40,000 nucleotides of DNA from Staphylococcus borealis (GCF_001224225.1 NZ_CUEE01000014.1:1-40000), one strand, 5' to 3'. Positions 23,641-34,459 are shown, counted from the first letter of the stretch. Made by a program: numbers and translations. The notes: generated by a model from the sequence alone, not told the origin.

Positions 23641-25237
23641 GAAGCTATCAGAGTCTAAATCGACACAATCGTTGTCATCTGAGTCTACGAATGAATTGAC
23701 ATACAGTAAACCTTCTAGACACACAGCATTTAATGGTGTTGTGATTCTAACCCTTGCGCTCGTCATCGTCAAAGTATTAAGTGCAATTTACCGAGTACCT
23801 TATCAAAATGTACTCGGTGATACGGGCTTATATGCGTATCAACAAGTTTATCCCATTGTGGCACTAGGTATGATTTTATCTATGAATGCTATTCCGAGTG
23901 CGGTTACGCAAACGTTTGGTATTAGTGGACAAGCTGCTTCGTTCTCCAAAGTACTGTTACGATTCCAAATGATAGGAATAACGATATTCATACTGCTCTT
24001 ATTATTAGCGAATCCAGTGGCTGTATTAATGGGGGATTCAAGACTTGCGCCAATGTTAAGAATGGCAAGCTTAAGTTATCTGTTCATCGGCATACTAGGC
24101 GTGTGTCGTGGCTATTATCAAAGTCAAAGACGAATGAACATACCTGCTATTTCCCAGGTAATTGAACAAATGATTCGTGTTGGATTTATTATTGTAGCGA
24201 TTGTTTTATTTATGATAAGAGATTGGTCCATATATCAAGCGGGTACGATTGCGATTTTAGCTTCTGCGCTTGGATTCTTAGGTTCAAGCCTCTTTTTAAT
24301 AGTGATGAAACCTTTCGCCTTCAAAATGCAGAACATATCGGTGCATATACCTTGGAAAGACTTACTTATGGCTACGCTTGTGTTTGCATTGAGCCAGTTA
24401 TTGGTTATATTATGGCAATTTGTAGATAGTTTTACCATTGTTCATACGTTACAATCACATGGTTTGCATTTTAAAGAAGCAATCATGCAAAAAGGAATAT
24501 ATGATCGTGGTGCTTCATTTATACAAATGGGATTAATTGTTACAACCACATTTAGCTTTGTGCTCATACCATTATTGACTGAGGCGATTGAACAACAAAA
24601 TCAAGTAAAAATGAATCGTTATGCTAACGCATCGCTTAAGATTACGATTCTAATTAGTTCAGCAGCAGGTATAGGATTAATTAATTTATTGCCTATGATG
24701 AATGCGGTCTTCTTTAAGACGAATAGCTTAAGTTTCACACTTGGATTTTATATGTTAACTGTTATATGTGTGTCACTCATTATGATGGATATTGCATTGC
24801 TACAAGTACTTAATTGTATTCGCCCGATATTGATTGGAGTAATGGTTGGCTTAGTTGTGAAAGCTATACTGAACGTGTTGTTGATTTCGCAGTATGGCAT
24901 TGCTGGCGCTAGTATAAGTACGGTTATGTCACTCGCTTGCTTTGGAGTCATATTGCATAGAGAGGTGCTTAAACAGTATCACTTTAATCGAATGAAACCT
25001 TTCATTTTGAAAATGATTACTGCATTAGCCGTCATGACAATCGTTATTCAAATCATTATGGCATTGTTACCTGTAGTAGGACGTATCGGTGGACTTATAA
25101 TGTTGGTTATTGTAGCAATCCTAGGCGTTGCCGTATTATTGCTACTCGTGATGTACATGAATATTTTAAGTTATAGAGAATTAAAACATTTGCCATTTGG
25201 CGATAAGCTTTATCATATTAAGAAAGGACGACATTAA
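23624..25237 (+). CDS. Polytopic membrane protein, MOP-superfamily flippase (YabM/SpoVB-like)
   Basis: A 537-residue integral membrane protein with about 14 hydrophobic segments from residue ~38 to ~525. The first segment region [31 protein letters not shown] (split across the helix end) is typical of the PST/MurJ-like oligosaccharide-lipid flippases. Staphylococcus has another protein established as the lipid II flippase MurJ, so the substrate here is unknown. A serine-rich cytoplasmic N terminus of about 30 residues precedes the first helix. It may start at TTG 23624 (8 bases after GGAAG) or ATG 23630; both overlap mfd. Its stop overlaps the start of yabN by one base. Confidence 0.85.
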   Translation: MKMKIKKLSESKSTQSLSSESTNELTYSKPSRHTAFNGVVILTLALVIVKVLSAIYRVPYQNVLGDTGLYAYQQVYPIVALGMILSMNAIPSAVTQTFGISGQAASFSKVLLRFQMIGITIFILLLLLANPVAVLMGDSRLAPMLRMASLSYLFIGILGVCRGYYQSQRRMNIPAISQVIEQMIRVGFIIVAIVLFMIRDWSIYQAGTIAILASALGFLGSSLFLIVMKPFAFKMQNISVHIPWKDLLMATLVFALSQLLVILWQFVDSFTIVHTLQSHGLHFKEAIMQKGIYDRGASFIQMGLIVTTTFSFVLIPLLTEAIEQQNQVKMNRYANASLKITILISSAAGIGLINLLPMMNAVFFKTNSLSFTLGFYMLTVICVSLIMMDIALLQVLNCIRPILIGVMVGLVVKAILNVLLISQYGIAGASISTVMSLACFGVILHREVLKQYHFNRMKPFILKMITALAVMTIVIQIIMALLPVVGRIGGLIMLVIVAILGVAVLLLLVMYMNILSYRELKHLPFGDKLYHIKKGRH

Positions 25238-26427
25238 TGACACATACAATTACAATTGTTGGTTTAGGTAACTACGGTTTAGATGAATTGCCACTTGGTA
25301 TATATCGTTTCTTAATACAACAACCGCTTGTTTATACACGTACACTTGAACATCCTGTAATCAATCAATTACAAGATGAACTCAAATTTGAAAGCTTTGA
25401 TACAGTTTATGAAGCAAACGAAGATTTTGATTCGGTTTATCAACAAATCGTCGACTTTTTAATAGAAAAAGCACAAGCACAAGACGTGGTCTATGCCGTG
25501 CATGGACATCCGCGAGTAGCTGAAACGACGACAGCCAAGTTGCTTGATTATCACGCACATCATCAAGACGTAGACGTTAAAATGCTAGGTGGTAAAAGTT
25601 TTATTGATGATATCTTTGCAGCAATCGATCAAGATCCTAATGATGGTTTTACTTTATTGGATGGAACTGCTTTAACAGAACAGTTACTCAATGTACGTAC
25701 GCATACACTTATTACGCAAGTATACAGTGCTATGATTGCAGCAGATATTAAAATCACTTTAATGGAACATTATCCAGATGACTTCTTAGTAAAAATCGTG
25801 ACTGGCGCGCACAGTACAGGGGCTAATGTACTGGAGGTGCCACTATTTGAGCTTGATCATCATGAGGATGCTTTTAATAATTTAACGAGTGTATATGTAC
25901 CGAAAGTGACAAATGATGAAGCATTGTATCAGAATTTTGACTATGCAGTAGAAGTGATAGATCGCTTAGTAGATGATGAAACAGGTTGCCCATGGGATCG
26001 TGTTCAAACACATGACTCTCTTAAACGTTATTTATTAGAAGAGAGCTTCGAATTGTTTGAAGCGATAGATAATGAAGATGATTGGCACATGATAGAAGAA
26101 TTAGGTGACATCTTACTGCAAGTGCTCTTGCATGCTAGTATTGGTAAAAAAGAAGGCTATATGGACATCCAAGAAATTATTGAGAGTCTCAGTGCTAAGA
26201 TGATTCGTCGTCATCCACACATTTTCGGTGATGAAAATGCAGCATCCATAGAAGATTTAAATGACATTTGGCAGACAGCTAAGAGTAAAGAAGGTAAATC
26301 ACCACGCGTTAAATTTGAGAAAGTATTTGCAGACCACTTCATGGCATTGTATGATAAAACCAAAAATAGGGATTTTGATGAAGAAACCCTTAGAAACTAT
26401 TTGCAACAAGGGGAGAAAGATTCATGA
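25237..26427 (+). CDS. yabN: Tetrapyrrole-methylase-like / MazG nucleotide pyrophosphohydrolase fusion (YabN)
   Basis: The 396-residue protein joins an N-terminal tetrapyrrole-methylase-type domain (ITIVGLGNYGLDELPLG from residue 5, roughly 1-220) to one C-terminal MazG domain (roughly 250-390). The MazG metal-binding pattern is clear: GCPWDRVQTHDSLKRY, LLEESFELFEA (E268, E269) and EELGDILLQ (E287, E288, D291). MazG enzymes clear aberrant nucleoside triphosphates. The methylase domain's role is unknown. The gene overlaps its upstream neighbour by one base and rqcP by four. Confidence 0.92.
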   Translation: MTHTITIVGLGNYGLDELPLGIYRFLIQQPLVYTRTLEHPVINQLQDELKFESFDTVYEANEDFDSVYQQIVDFLIEKAQAQDVVYAVHGHPRVAETTTAKLLDYHAHHQDVDVKMLGGKSFIDDIFAAIDQDPNDGFTLLDGTALTEQLLNVRTHTLITQVYSAMIAADIKITLMEHYPDDFLVKIVTGAHSTGANVLEVPLFELDHHEDAFNNLTSVYVPKVTNDEALYQNFDYAVEVIDRLVDDETGCPWDRVQTHDSLKRYLLEESFELFEAIDNEDDWHMIEELGDILLQVLLHASIGKKEGYMDIQEIIESLSAKMIRRHPHIFGDENAASIEDLNDIWQTAKSKEGKSPRVKFEKVFADHFMALYDKTKNRDFDEETLRNYLQQGEKDS

Positions 26428-26702
26428 GATTAGATAAATATTTAAAAGTATCACGGCTCGTTAAGCGTCGTACTTTGGCGAAAGAAATAAGTGACCAAGG
26501 TCGTATTACTGTAAATGGTAATGTAGCCAAAGCTGGGACAGATGTTAAAGTAGAAGATGAACTGGTTATTCGTTTCGGACAAAAGCTGGTTACAGTTAAA
26601 GTAACGGGTTTAAGTGAACATGCTTCTAAAGAAAACGCTAAAGGTATGTATGATTTAATTAAAGAAGAACGAATTAATCAAAATCAATTTGAAGAAGAAT
26701 AG
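26424..26702 (+). CDS. rqcP: S4-domain ribosome quality control protein RqcP (YabO)
   Basis: The 92-residue protein is essentially one S4 RNA-binding domain: MRLDKYLKVSRLVKRR, AKEISDQGRITVNG and VKVEDELVIRFG. In B. subtilis RqcP binds the obstructed large subunit and works with RqcH to add alanine tails to stalled nascent chains; it is also related to heat-shock protein Hsp15. ATG 26424 lies within the ATGA overlap with yabN. divIC follows after 20 bases. Confidence 0.93.
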   Translation: MRLDKYLKVSRLVKRRTLAKEISDQGRITVNGNVAKAGTDVKVEDELVIRFGQKLVTVKVTGLSEHASKENAKGMYDLIKEERINQNQFEEE

Positions 26703-26722
26703 ACTGAAGGAGGTGACAAGCA

Positions 26723-27118
26723 ATGAGTAAAAAGGTAGAAAACATAGGAAACCAGTATACCTCCGAAAAAAACCGAAAGAAACAACGACAACAGAAAAAA
26801 ATGCGAGTTGTTAGACGACGAGTGACCGTATTCGGTGGGATACTATTAGCGATCATTATTATTCTATCCATCATGCTTGTCGTCCAAAAACAAAGCAATG
26901 ATAAAGCTGCAGTTGAGCGAAAGCATAAAGAGGAACAATTTCAAAAAAAACAAGATGAGGAAATCGCATTAAAAGAAGAGCTCAGTAATTTAAATAATAA
27001 GGACTACATTGAGAAGGTAGCAAGAGATGATTATTACTTGAGTAATAAAGGTGAAGTTATTTTTAAATTGCCTAATAACGATGATGATTCTAAATCAAAA
27101 TCCTCAAATGACAACTGA
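26723..27118 (+). CDS. divIC: Cell-division protein DivIC (FtsB-like)
   Basis: A bitopic membrane protein of the division complex with DivIB/FtsQ and FtsL. The 131-residue protein has a very basic cytoplasmic N terminus (about residues 17-33), one membrane helix at about 34-54, an extracellular coiled coil (about 60-92) and the conserved DivIC motif DYIEKVARDDYYLSNKGEV (94-112). The tail is acidic and serine/asparagine-rich. AAGGAGGTG, a near-perfect ribosome-binding site, precedes ATG 26723. Last gene of the run from pth. Confidence 0.95.
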   Translation: MSKKVENIGNQYTSEKNRKKQRQQKKMRVVRRRVTVFGGILLAIIIILSIMLVVQKQSNDKAAVERKHKEEQFQKKQDEEIALKEELSNLNNKDYIEKVARDDYYLSNKGEVIFKLPNNDDDSKSKSSNDN

Positions 27119-27175
27119 TAATATAAAAGATAATCGTTTTTCTTAAAGAAGAATGAATTATCTGGTTTTATAGCA

Positions 27176-27204
27176 TTGTGAAAATATTAAAACAGGAATA
27201 TAAT
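27176..27204 (+). promoter_or_regulatory. SigA-type promoter of yabR
   Basis: TTGTGA at 27176-27181 and TATAAT at 27199-27204, 17-base spacer, about 40 bases before the yabR start. Confidence 0.65.
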
Positions 27205-27246
27205 AAGGTTAAAATCGAATCAAAATCGGGAGGATTTATTTAGAAT

Positions 27247-27648
27247 ATGTCAATCGAAGTAGGAAACAAGCTAAAAGGTAAAGTTACTGGTATCAAAAAA
27301 TTTGGTGCATTCGTAGAATTACCTGAAGGAAAAAGTGGCTTAGTTCATATCAGTGAAGTGGCTGATAACTATGTTGAGAATGTTGAAGATCACCTATCAG
27401 TTGGAGACGAAGTTGAAGTTAAAGTCTTATCTATTGCAGATGACGGTAAAATTAGCCTTTCAATTAAAAAAGCCAAAGATCGTCCTCGTAGACCACAACA
27501 TAAATCAAATCACAATAGACCACCACAACAAAAAGGTGAAGATTTCGAAAAGAAATTAAGCAATTTCTTGAAAGATAGTGAAGATAAATTAACATCTATT
27601 AAACGACAAACAGAATTAAGACGTGGCGGTAAAGGTTCAAGACGCTAA
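27247..27648 (+). CDS. yabR: S1-domain RNA-binding protein (YabR/GSP13 type)
   Basis: The 133-residue protein is a single S1 domain (about residues 4-76: GNKLKGKVTGIKKFGAFVEL, GLVHISEVA, GDEVEVKVLS, GKISLSIKKA) followed by a basic, Pro/Arg/His-rich tail that probably helps binding to RNA or ribosomes. Relatives in other Firmicutes are cytoplasmic post-transcriptional regulators or general stress proteins. GGGAGG precedes ATG 27247. It has its own promoter and is separated from tilS by 241 bases containing a hairpin element. Confidence 0.9.
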   Translation: MSIEVGNKLKGKVTGIKKFGAFVELPEGKSGLVHISEVADNYVENVEDHLSVGDEVEVKVLSIADDGKISLSIKKAKDRPRRPQHKSNHNRPPQQKGEDFEKKLSNFLKDSEDKLTSIKRQTELRRGGKGSRR

Positions 27649-27675
27649 TTTAAATATATTATTTATATGATTATA

Positions 27676-27831
27676 GGTAATAGCAAGGATGACATCATTA
27701 TAGGTGACATTCACTACGAACATACATGGTTGTTGTCCTGTCGAATGGCCCTTTATTTATATATAAGATGTGTTATTTTTGCGGGGTGGAACTTAAAATT
27801 CAACAATGAATTTTAGTTCCACTCTTTTTTT
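27676..27831 (+). other. Structured intergenic element with terminator, between yabR and tilS
   Basis: AGGATGAC near 27687 can pair fully (with G-T pairs) with GTTGTCCT near 27731. At the end a strong terminator has arms GTGGAACTTAAAATTCA (27786-27802) and TGAATTTTAGTTCCAC (27807-27822), one bulged base, followed by eight T. The GCGGGGTGGAAC left arm recalls the GGGGGTGG box of the elements at 19330 and 34492. The terminator part is firm; the upstream part may be only the 3' UTR of yabR. Confidence 0.65.
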
Positions 27832-27889
27832 GATGAGCGCATTACAGCACTGTAATACGTAATGTTCTAGGGATTATAAGGAGGTCTGA

Positions 27890-29185
27890 ATGTTGAAAGT
27901 TAATACGTCGCTATGGAACAATACAGATCATATTGTGATTGCAGTTTCGACAGGTATAGATAGTATGTCACTGTTGCATCATTTACTTACACAATTATCA
28001 CATACGTATAAACAATTGACTTGTCTACATGTTAATCACGGTTTACGAGAGGCATCGCATAAGGAAGAAGCATTTATAAAAGCGTTTTGTAAACAACACG
28101 CCATCCCTTGTTATGTGAAACGATTGAATTTAACCGATATCGTAGCACAGGGTAAGAGTATACAAGCTGACGCGCGTTATCTGCGTTATGAGTGGTTTGA
28201 TGAAATGATGAAACAATTAAAGGCAGACGTATTGCTTACAGCACATCATTTAGATGATCAACTTGAAACCATTTTTTATCGACTGTTTACAGGGCGTTCT
28301 ACGCGAAGCACTTTAGGAATAGACGTTCAATCGAAACGTCGTCACTATACAATAAGTCGCCCATTACTGGAAGTTTCAAAAGATGACATACGCGACTATC
28401 AGCACAAATATCAAGTGCCCTATTACGAGGATAGTTCAAATAGTGATAATAAATATGTTAGAAATGATATTCGTAATCGGTTATTACCAGCGATTAACCA
28501 AAATTTAGATCTTGATAGCACGCATTTACTAAAGCTAAAACGTTGGCACGACATCCAATTACGTGAAAGTCGAAAAAAAGCCGATGCTTTTATTGAACAT
28601 GATATTTCAATCAATAATAATTCAACACAGATTCAGTGTGCACGACATGCATTTAATCAACTAGATGATATTACTAAAATGGTGTTATTAGATCAACTAT
28701 TCAAACATCTTCAATTGGACAAGTCATTTTCAGAGAAACAATACCATGAATGGTTTGCTCAAATTGATAGTGAAATCGCACAATTTGAGATATCCCTTAC
28801 TGAAAAATGGATAATTCAAATGGCATATGATAAATTTATTATATTGGCTAAAAATGAGCCGTCATTATTAGATAATCAAATTGTGAATCAGGCAAATACA
28901 TATCGTTTCGGATCCTATCATATCGTTATTCATCCAACGATACCCCATGACCAATTACCGTTATTGATACGAACACGTCGCAATGGAGATAAAGTCGAAC
29001 TGAATGGACAACAAGGCCATAAAAAAGTAGGGCGTTTGTTTATAGATTATAAAATTCCAAATGATGCGCGCATGCAAATGCCAGTAATTGAAAATCAACA
29101 CCATCAAATTATTGCTGTAGGTAATATATATATTGCTCAAGCATATAATCAACATATCGAAATCAAAAAAATTGGAGATGAATGA
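27890..29185 (+). CDS. tilS: tRNA(Ile)-lysidine synthetase
   Basis: Converts C34 of tRNA-Ile(CAU) to lysidine, so that it reads AUA. The 431-residue protein has an N-terminal PP-loop ATPase domain with AVSTGIDSMSLL (residues 18-29; the usual SGGxDS is STGIDS, which S. aureus also has), HVNHGLRE, LLTAHHLDDQLET, and YVRNDIRNRLLP, then a linker and C-terminal tRNA-binding domain. AAGGAGG precedes ATG 27890 by 5 bases; TTG 27893 is a possible alternative. hpt begins 3 bases after the stop, as in Bacillus. Confidence 0.95.
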   Translation: MLKVNTSLWNNTDHIVIAVSTGIDSMSLLHHLLTQLSHTYKQLTCLHVNHGLREASHKEEAFIKAFCKQHAIPCYVKRLNLTDIVAQGKSIQADARYLRYEWFDEMMKQLKADVLLTAHHLDDQLETIFYRLFTGRSTRSTLGIDVQSKRRHYTISRPLLEVSKDDIRDYQHKYQVPYYEDSSNSDNKYVRNDIRNRLLPAINQNLDLDSTHLLKLKRWHDIQLRESRKKADAFIEHDISINNNSTQIQCARHAFNQLDDITKMVLLDQLFKHLQLDKSFSEKQYHEWFAQIDSEIAQFEISLTEKWIIQMAYDKFIILAKNEPSLLDNQIVNQANTYRFGSYHIVIHPTIPHDQLPLLIRTRRNGDKVELNGQQGHKKVGRLFIDYKIPNDARMQMPVIENQHHQIIAVGNIYIAQAYNQHIEIKKIGDE

Positions 29186-29188
29186 TTA

Positions 29189-29728
29189 ATGAAAGATGAT
29201 TTAAAGGAAATTTTATTAACTGAAGAAGATATTCAAGATATTTGTAAAGATTTAGGTGAACAGTTAACTAGAGATTACAAAGATAAACCACTTGTCTGCG
29301 TTGGTATTTTAAAAGGTTCTGTTATGTTTATGGCCGACTTAATTAAACGTATTGATACACATTTAGCAATTGATTTTATGGATGTTTCAAGCTACCATGG
29401 TGGGACTGAATCAACAGGGGAAGTCCAAATATTAAAAGATTTAGGTTCATCTATTGAAAATAAAGATGTCCTCATTATTGAAGATATTTTAGAAACAGGT
29501 ACGACATTGAAATCCATTACTGAATTATTACAATCTCGTAAAGTTAACTCACTTGAAATTGTCACCTTATTAGATAAACCAAATCGACGTAAAGCTGATA
29601 TTGAAGCGAAATATGTCGGCAAGAAAATTCCTGATGAATTTGTTGTAGGGTATGGTTTAGATTACGCTGAACATTATAGAAATTTACCGTATATCGGCAC
29701 ATTAAAACCAGAAATTTATAACAAGTAA
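29189..29728 (+). CDS. hpt: Hypoxanthine-guanine phosphoribosyltransferase
   Basis: Salvages hypoxanthine and guanine to IMP and GMP with PRPP. The 179-residue protein has the PPi-binding ILKGSVMFMADL (residues 40-51), the flexible loop SSYHGGTESTGEVQ, and the PRPP motif IIEDILETGTTL (96-107). TilS and Hpt form a conserved pair; in B. subtilis the two proteins together activate ftsH transcription, and ftsH lies next here. GGAGATG stands before ATG 29189. Confidence 0.97.
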   Translation: MKDDLKEILLTEEDIQDICKDLGEQLTRDYKDKPLVCVGILKGSVMFMADLIKRIDTHLAIDFMDVSSYHGGTESTGEVQILKDLGSSIENKDVLIIEDILETGTTLKSITELLQSRKVNSLEIVTLLDKPNRRKADIEAKYVGKKIPDEFVVGYGLDYAEHYRNLPYIGTLKPEIYNK

Positions 29729-29991
29729 GCGACATTTATTTAGTTGTTAATATAATTAAATCGTGTTTAAGATATAATAACTATACTTAAATGTAGAATT
29801 AGTGTAGACTCATTTTATATGCTTAAACTTGACTTAGAAAAACAAATCATTTTTAGGGAATTTAAGTTTTAAAAAGTTTGATAACACAAGGATTTTGAAA
29901 AGTATTACAAAAGTTGAAATGCTAGCCTTTAAGAGAAGTATTGTGTTACAATTTTTGTTAGCTTTATTATAGAAATAGGAGGAAATGACGC

Positions 29992-32175
29992 ATGCAAAAA
30001 GCTTTTCGCAATGTGCTTGTTATCGCAATTATTGGCGTTATTATATTCGGCGTATTTTCTTACATAAATGGGAACGGTAATACTCCGAAACAACTTTCCT
30101 ATTCACAGTTTGTAGAGAAATTGGATAAGGGTGACTTGAAAACCTTAGAAATCCAACCTGAACAAAATGTGTACTTGGTAAGTGGTAAAACAAAAAATGA
30201 TGAAGATTATGCTTCAACAATTTTATACAATAACGAAAAAGACTTACAAAAAATTACAGATGAAGCCAAAAGCCAAAAAGGACTAGATTTTAAAGTTAAA
30301 GAAGAAGAGAAACAAAGCGTCTTCGTAAGTATGTTGACGACATTAATTCCTGTATTGATTATTGCTTTCTTATTTATTTTCTTCCTTAGCCAAGCACAAG
30401 GTGGCGGCGGTGGCGGTCGTATGATGAACTTTGGTAAATCTAAAGCTAAAATGTACGATAACCAAAAACGTCGTGTACGATTCTCAGATGTTGCTGGTGC
30501 AGATGAAGAAAAGCAAGAGTTAATTGAAATTGTAGATTTCTTAAAAGATAATAAGAAATTTAAACAAATGGGTTCAAGAATACCTAAAGGTGTATTACTT
30601 GTCGGCCCTCCTGGTACAGGTAAAACATTATTAGCGCGTGCCGTAGCTGGTGAAGCTGGTGCACCATTCTTCTCAATCAGTGGTTCAGACTTCGTTGAGA
30701 TGTTTGTGGGTGTCGGTGCAAGCCGTGTACGTGACCTATTCGAAAATGCTAAAAAGAATGCGCCATGTATCATCTTTATCGATGAAATAGATGCAGTTGG
30801 ACGTCAACGTGGTGCAGGTGTTGGTGGCGGTCATGATGAACGTGAACAAACACTTAACCAATTACTAGTTGAAATGGATGGTTTCGGTGAAAATGAAGGT
30901 ATTATCATGATTGCTGCAACTAACCGTCCTGATATCTTAGACCCAGCGTTATTACGTCCTGGTCGTTTTGATAGACAAATTCAAGTTGGTCGTCCAGATG
31001 TTAAAGGTCGTGAAGCTATACTTCACGTACATGCTAAAAATAAACCACTTGATGAAACAGTTGACTTAAAAGCCATTTCACAAAGAACGCCTGGTTTCTC
31101 AGGTGCAGATTTAGAGAACTTATTAAATGAAGCGTCTTTAATTGCTGCGCGTGAAGGTAAAAATAAAATTGATATGCGTGATATCGAAGAAGCTACAGAC
31201 CGAGTTATCGCTGGACCAGCTAAAAAATCACGTGTTATTTCTGACAAAGAACGTAATATTGTAGCTCATCATGAGGCAGGTCATACGGTCATTGGTATGG
31301 TGCTTGATGAAGCGGAAGTTGTGCATAAAGTAACGATTGTTCCACGTGGACAAGCTGGTGGTTATGCAATGATGTTACCAAAACAAGATCGCTTCTTAAT
31401 GACAGAACCTGAATTACTAGATAAAATTTGTGGTCTATTAGGTGGTCGTGTATCAGAAGATATTAACTTCCATGAAGTATCAACGGGTGCATCAAATGAC
31501 TTTGAAAGAGCAACACAAATTGCACGTTCTATGGTTACTGAATATGGTATGAGTGAAAAACTTGGACCATTACAATTCTCATCTAGCGGTGGTGGACAAG
31601 TCTTCTTAGGTAAAGATATGCAAGGTGAACCTAATTATTCTGGTCAAATCGCTTATGAAATTGATAAAGAAGTTCAACGTATTATTAAAGAACAATATGA
31701 ACGTTGTAAACAAATCTTATTAGAACATGAAAAAGAACTTAAACTTATCGCTAAAACATTGTTAACAGAAGAAACATTAGTAGCAGAACAAATCCGTTCA
31801 TTATTCTATGATGGTGTATTACCAGAAGTAGATTACGATGCTGCGCGCGTTGTTAAAGATGAAGATTCTGACTTTAGCGAAGGTAAATATGGTAAATCTT
31901 ACGATGATATTCGCGAAGAACAACTAGAAGAAGGAAAAGAAGATATGCGAGAAGATCGTAAAGAGGATAACGATATTAATCGTGAACGTAGACATCGTCA
32001 AAGAGATGGTAGAGATAATCATGCAGGACATGATCAACTACGTGACGGTTCAAACGGAGATACGGATCAACATCGTGGCCATTCAAGTGATGAAGATGAA
32101 ACAGGTTATGAGCAATCTCCTAATATTGACAAACCATATAATCCGAATGATCCAAACAACCCTAACAATCGATAA
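29992..32175 (+). CDS. ftsH: Membrane-bound AAA+ zinc protease FtsH
   Basis: Degrades misfolded membrane and regulatory proteins as a hexamer facing the cytoplasm. The 727-residue protein has two membrane helices (about 6-26 and 113-133), a glycine-rich hinge, Walker A GPPGTGKT at 205-212, [11 protein letters not shown]alker B, the second region of homology ending RPGRFDR, and the zinc site HEAGH at 427-431. The C-terminal ~85 residues are a low-complexity tail rich in Asp, Glu, Arg, His and Asn ending in [11 protein letters not shown], longer than in S. aureus (697 residues in total, from memory). GGAGG precedes ATG 29992. The 263-base upstream gap contains no promoter I can assign with confidence. 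Confidence 0.97.
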   Translation: MQKAFRNVLVIAIIGVIIFGVFSYINGNGNTPKQLSYSQFVEKLDKGDLKTLEIQPEQNVYLVSGKTKNDEDYASTILYNNEKDLQKITDEAKSQKGLDFKVKEEEKQSVFVSMLTTLIPVLIIAFLFIFFLSQAQGGGGGGRMMNFGKSKAKMYDNQKRRVRFSDVAGADEEKQELIEIVDFLKDNKKFKQMGSRIPKGVLLVGPPGTGKTLLARAVAGEAGAPFFSISGSDFVEMFVGVGASRVRDLFENAKKNAPCIIFIDEIDAVGRQRGAGVGGGHDEREQTLNQLLVEMDGFGENEGIIMIAATNRPDILDPALLRPGRFDRQIQVGRPDVKGREAILHVHAKNKPLDETVDLKAISQRTPGFSGADLENLLNEASLIAAREGKNKIDMRDIEEATDRVIAGPAKKSRVISDKERNIVAHHEAGHTVIGMVLDEAEVVHKVTIVPRGQAGGYAMMLPKQDRFLMTEPELLDKICGLLGGRVSEDINFHEVSTGASNDFERATQIARSMVTEYGMSEKLGPLQFSSSGGGQVFLGKDMQGEPNYSGQIAYEIDKEVQRIIKEQYERCKQILLEHEKELKLIAKTLLTEETLVAEQIRSLFYDGVLPEVDYDAARVVKDEDSDFSEGKYGKSYDDIREEQLEEGKEDMREDRKEDNDINRERRHRQRDGRDNHAGHDQLRDGSNGDTDQHRGHSSDEDETGYEQSPNIDKPYNPNDPNNPNNR

Positions 32176-32192
32176 GGTTTAGCTGGATTGTT

Positions 32193-32239
32193 ATCTCCTT
32201 TGAGTAGGGCATTACGCCTTAGTCGAAGGAGATTTTTTT
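32193..32239 (+). terminator. Terminator after ftsH
   Basis: ATCTCCTT (32193-32200) pairs exactly with AAGGAGAT (32226-32233), an inner AGGGC/GCCTT extension is possible, and a T-run follows. Confidence 0.9.
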
Positions 32240-32412
32240 AATATGAAAGGATAGTTAAAATAACAATAATAATGTTGAAAGCAAGTTACTTCATATTCTT
32301 ATTGAACAAGTGTAGAATAAGTATCCTTAAAGGAAAATATTAGAAGTAAATGAATGATTCAAGTATAAATATTAGCAATATAAAAATAGATGTATTAAAG
32401 GAGTATACAAAG

Positions 32413-33297
32413 ATGACACATGATTATATCGTTAAATCATTAGCGTTTGATGGAGAAATACGTGCATATGCTGCACTCACAACTGAATCAGTACAAGAGG
32501 CGCAAACACGTCACTATACTTGGCCGACAGCATCAGCTGCAATGGGCAGAACAATGACTGCAACTTTATTAATGGGTTCAATGTTGAAAGGCGATCAAAA
32601 ATTAACTGTAACAGTTGATGGTAAAGGTCCTATCGGCAGAATCATTGCAGATGCAGATGCTGAAGGAAATGTACGTGCTTACGTTGATAAACCACAAACA
32701 CATTTCCCTTTAAATGAACAAGGTAAATTAGATGTAAGAAGAGCGGTAGGCACAGACGGTTCAATTCAAGTAGTCAAAGACGTTGGTATGAAAGATTATT
32801 TCTCTGGTGCAAGCCCAATTGTATCAGGTGAATTGGGAGAAGATTTCACATACTATTTTGCGACAAGTGAACAAACACCTTCTTCAGTAGGATTAGGCGT
32901 GTTAGTAAATCCAGACAATTCTATTAAAGCTGCTGGAGGATTCATTATTCAAGTGATGCCTGGCGCACAAGATGAAACAGTTACTAAATTAGAAAATGCT
33001 ATTAGTAATATGCAACCTGTATCTAAACTAATTGAACAAGGCTTGACGCCAGAAGGTATTTTAAATGAGATACTTGGAGAAGACAATGTTCAAATTTTAG
33101 AGACTATGCCTGCACAGTTTGAATGTAATTGCAGCCATGAGAAGTTTCTAAATGCGATTAAAGGTTTAGGTGAAGCTGAAGTTCAAGATATGATTAAAGA
33201 AGATCATGGTGCTGAAGCAGTTTGTCACTTCTGTGGTAACAAATACAGTTATTCAGAAGCAGAACTAGAAGAATTATTAGCTTCAATGCAGGCATAA
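32413..33297 (+). CDS. hslO: Redox-regulated chaperone Hsp33
   Basis: A holdase switched on by oxidation. The 294-residue protein has the N-terminal Hsp33 domain ([18 protein letters not shown] at the start, [12 protein letters not shown]) and the C-terminal zinc centre with four cysteines in the CXC...CXXC pattern (C238, C240, C271, C274). Start: AAAGGAG at 32397-32403 is 9 bases before ATG 32413. The reading frame stays open upstream to an ATG at 32350, but those 21 residues have no family counterpart and overlap the ribosome-binding site. Confidence 0.96.
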   Translation: MTHDYIVKSLAFDGEIRAYAALTTESVQEAQTRHYTWPTASAAMGRTMTATLLMGSMLKGDQKLTVTVDGKGPIGRIIADADAEGNVRAYVDKPQTHFPLNEQGKLDVRRAVGTDGSIQVVKDVGMKDYFSGASPIVSGELGEDFTYYFATSEQTPSSVGLGVLVNPDNSIKAAGGFIIQVMPGAQDETVTKLENAISNMQPVSKLIEQGLTPEGILNEILGEDNVQILETMPAQFECNCSHEKFLNAIKGLGEAEVQDMIKEDHGAEAVCHFCGNKYSYSEAELEELLASMQA

Positions 33298-33320
33298 TTG
33301 TATAACTGAAAAGAGAATTC

Positions 33321-33356
33321 AAGGCGATGAACCATCACGTGTTTATTGCCTTTTTT
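33321..33356 (+). terminator. Terminator after hslO
   Basis: AAGGCGATGAAC pairs with GTTTATTGCCTT (G-T and mismatch tolerated), followed by six T. Confidence 0.75.
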
Positions 33357-33510
33357 ACAGGGAAGATAAATGAATGTGGAAGTAAAATGTAACTTCAAGT
33401 CTAAATATGAAAGAATTATCTTTGTCTTTTTAGAAAATTCTGATAGAATATAATTATATCCGATAAAAAAACTAAGTTTTAAATATGAAAGTAAAAGGAG
33501 CGTTTTTTCA

Positions 33511-34443
33511 ATGGCACAAAAACCAGTAGATAACATTACTCAAATTATTGGCAATACACCGGTAGTAAAATTAAGAAACGTTGTAGATGAAGATGCAGCA
33601 GATGTATACGTAAAATTAGAATACCAAAATCCAGGTGGTTCAGTAAAAGACCGTATCGCATTAGCTATGATTGAAAAAGCTGAAAAAGAAGGCAAAATTA
33701 AACCAGGTGATACAATCGTAGAACCAACAAGTGGTAACACTGGTATCGGTTTAGCTTTCGTATGTGCAGCTAAAGGCTATAAAGCAGTATTTACAATGCC
33801 TGAAACAATGAGTTCTGAACGTCGTAACTTATTAAAAGCTTATGGTGCAAAATTAGTCTTAACACCAGGTTCAGAAGCTATGAAAGGCGCTATCAAAAAA
33901 GCAAAAGAATTAAAAGAAGAACATGGTTACTTCGAACCACAACAATTCGAAAACCCAGCAAACCCTGAAATCCATGCTTTAACGACTGGCCCAGAATTAG
34001 TTGAGCAATTTGAAGGTAAACAAATTGATGCTTTCTTAGCAGGTGTAGGTACAGGTGGTACTTTATCTGGTGTAGGTAAAGTCTTAAAAGAAAAATACCC
34101 TAACGTTGAAATCGTTGCTATCGAACCTGAAGCATCACCAGTATTAAGTGGTGGTGAACCTGGACCACACAAATTGCAAGGTTTAGGTGCAGGATTTGTA
34201 CCAGATACTTTAGATACAAATATTTACGATAGTATTATCAAAGTTGACAATGATACAGCTATGGAAACATCACGTCGTGTTGCTAAAGAAGAAGGTATCT
34301 TGGCAGGTATTTCTTCAGGTGCTGCGATCCATGCTGCAATCCAAAAAGCAAAAGAATTAGGTAAAGGTAAAACAGTTGTAACAGTATTACCAAGTAATGG
34401 TGAACGTTACTTATCTACACCTTTATATTCATTTGATGATTAA
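33511..34443 (+). CDS. cysK: Cysteine synthase (O-acetylserine sulfhydrylase)
   Basis: Makes cysteine from O-acetylserine and sulfide with PLP. The 310-residue fold-type II enzyme has the Schiff-base lysine K46 in NPGGSVKDR, the TSGNTG phosphate/substrate loop at 73-78, and [10 protein letters not shown] binding PLP phosphate. AAAGGAG precedes ATG 33511. A TATAAT at 33449-33454 is the likely -10; the -35 is poor, which would fit regulated expression (CysK genes are commonly under CymR), though I cannot identify an operator. Confidence 0.96.
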   Translation: MAQKPVDNITQIIGNTPVVKLRNVVDEDAADVYVKLEYQNPGGSVKDRIALAMIEKAEKEGKIKPGDTIVEPTSGNTGIGLAFVCAAKGYKAVFTMPETMSSERRNLLKAYGAKLVLTPGSEAMKGAIKKAKELKEEHGYFEPQQFENPANPEIHALTTGPELVEQFEGKQIDAFLAGVGTGGTLSGVGKVLKEKYPNVEIVAIEPEASPVLSGGEPGPHKLQGLGAGFVPDTLDTNIYDSIIKVDNDTAMETSRRVAKEEGILAGISSGAAIHAAIQKAKELGKGKTVVTVLPSNGERYLSTPLYSFDD

Positions 34444-34459
34444 TCAATAATTAAGATTT

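Noticed and set aside
30207..30773. 188-codon open frame on the minus strand opposite ftsH
   Set aside because: It is the complement of conserved FtsH coding sequence, including the glycine-rich hinge that reads as a proline run. No ribosome-binding site or family match.
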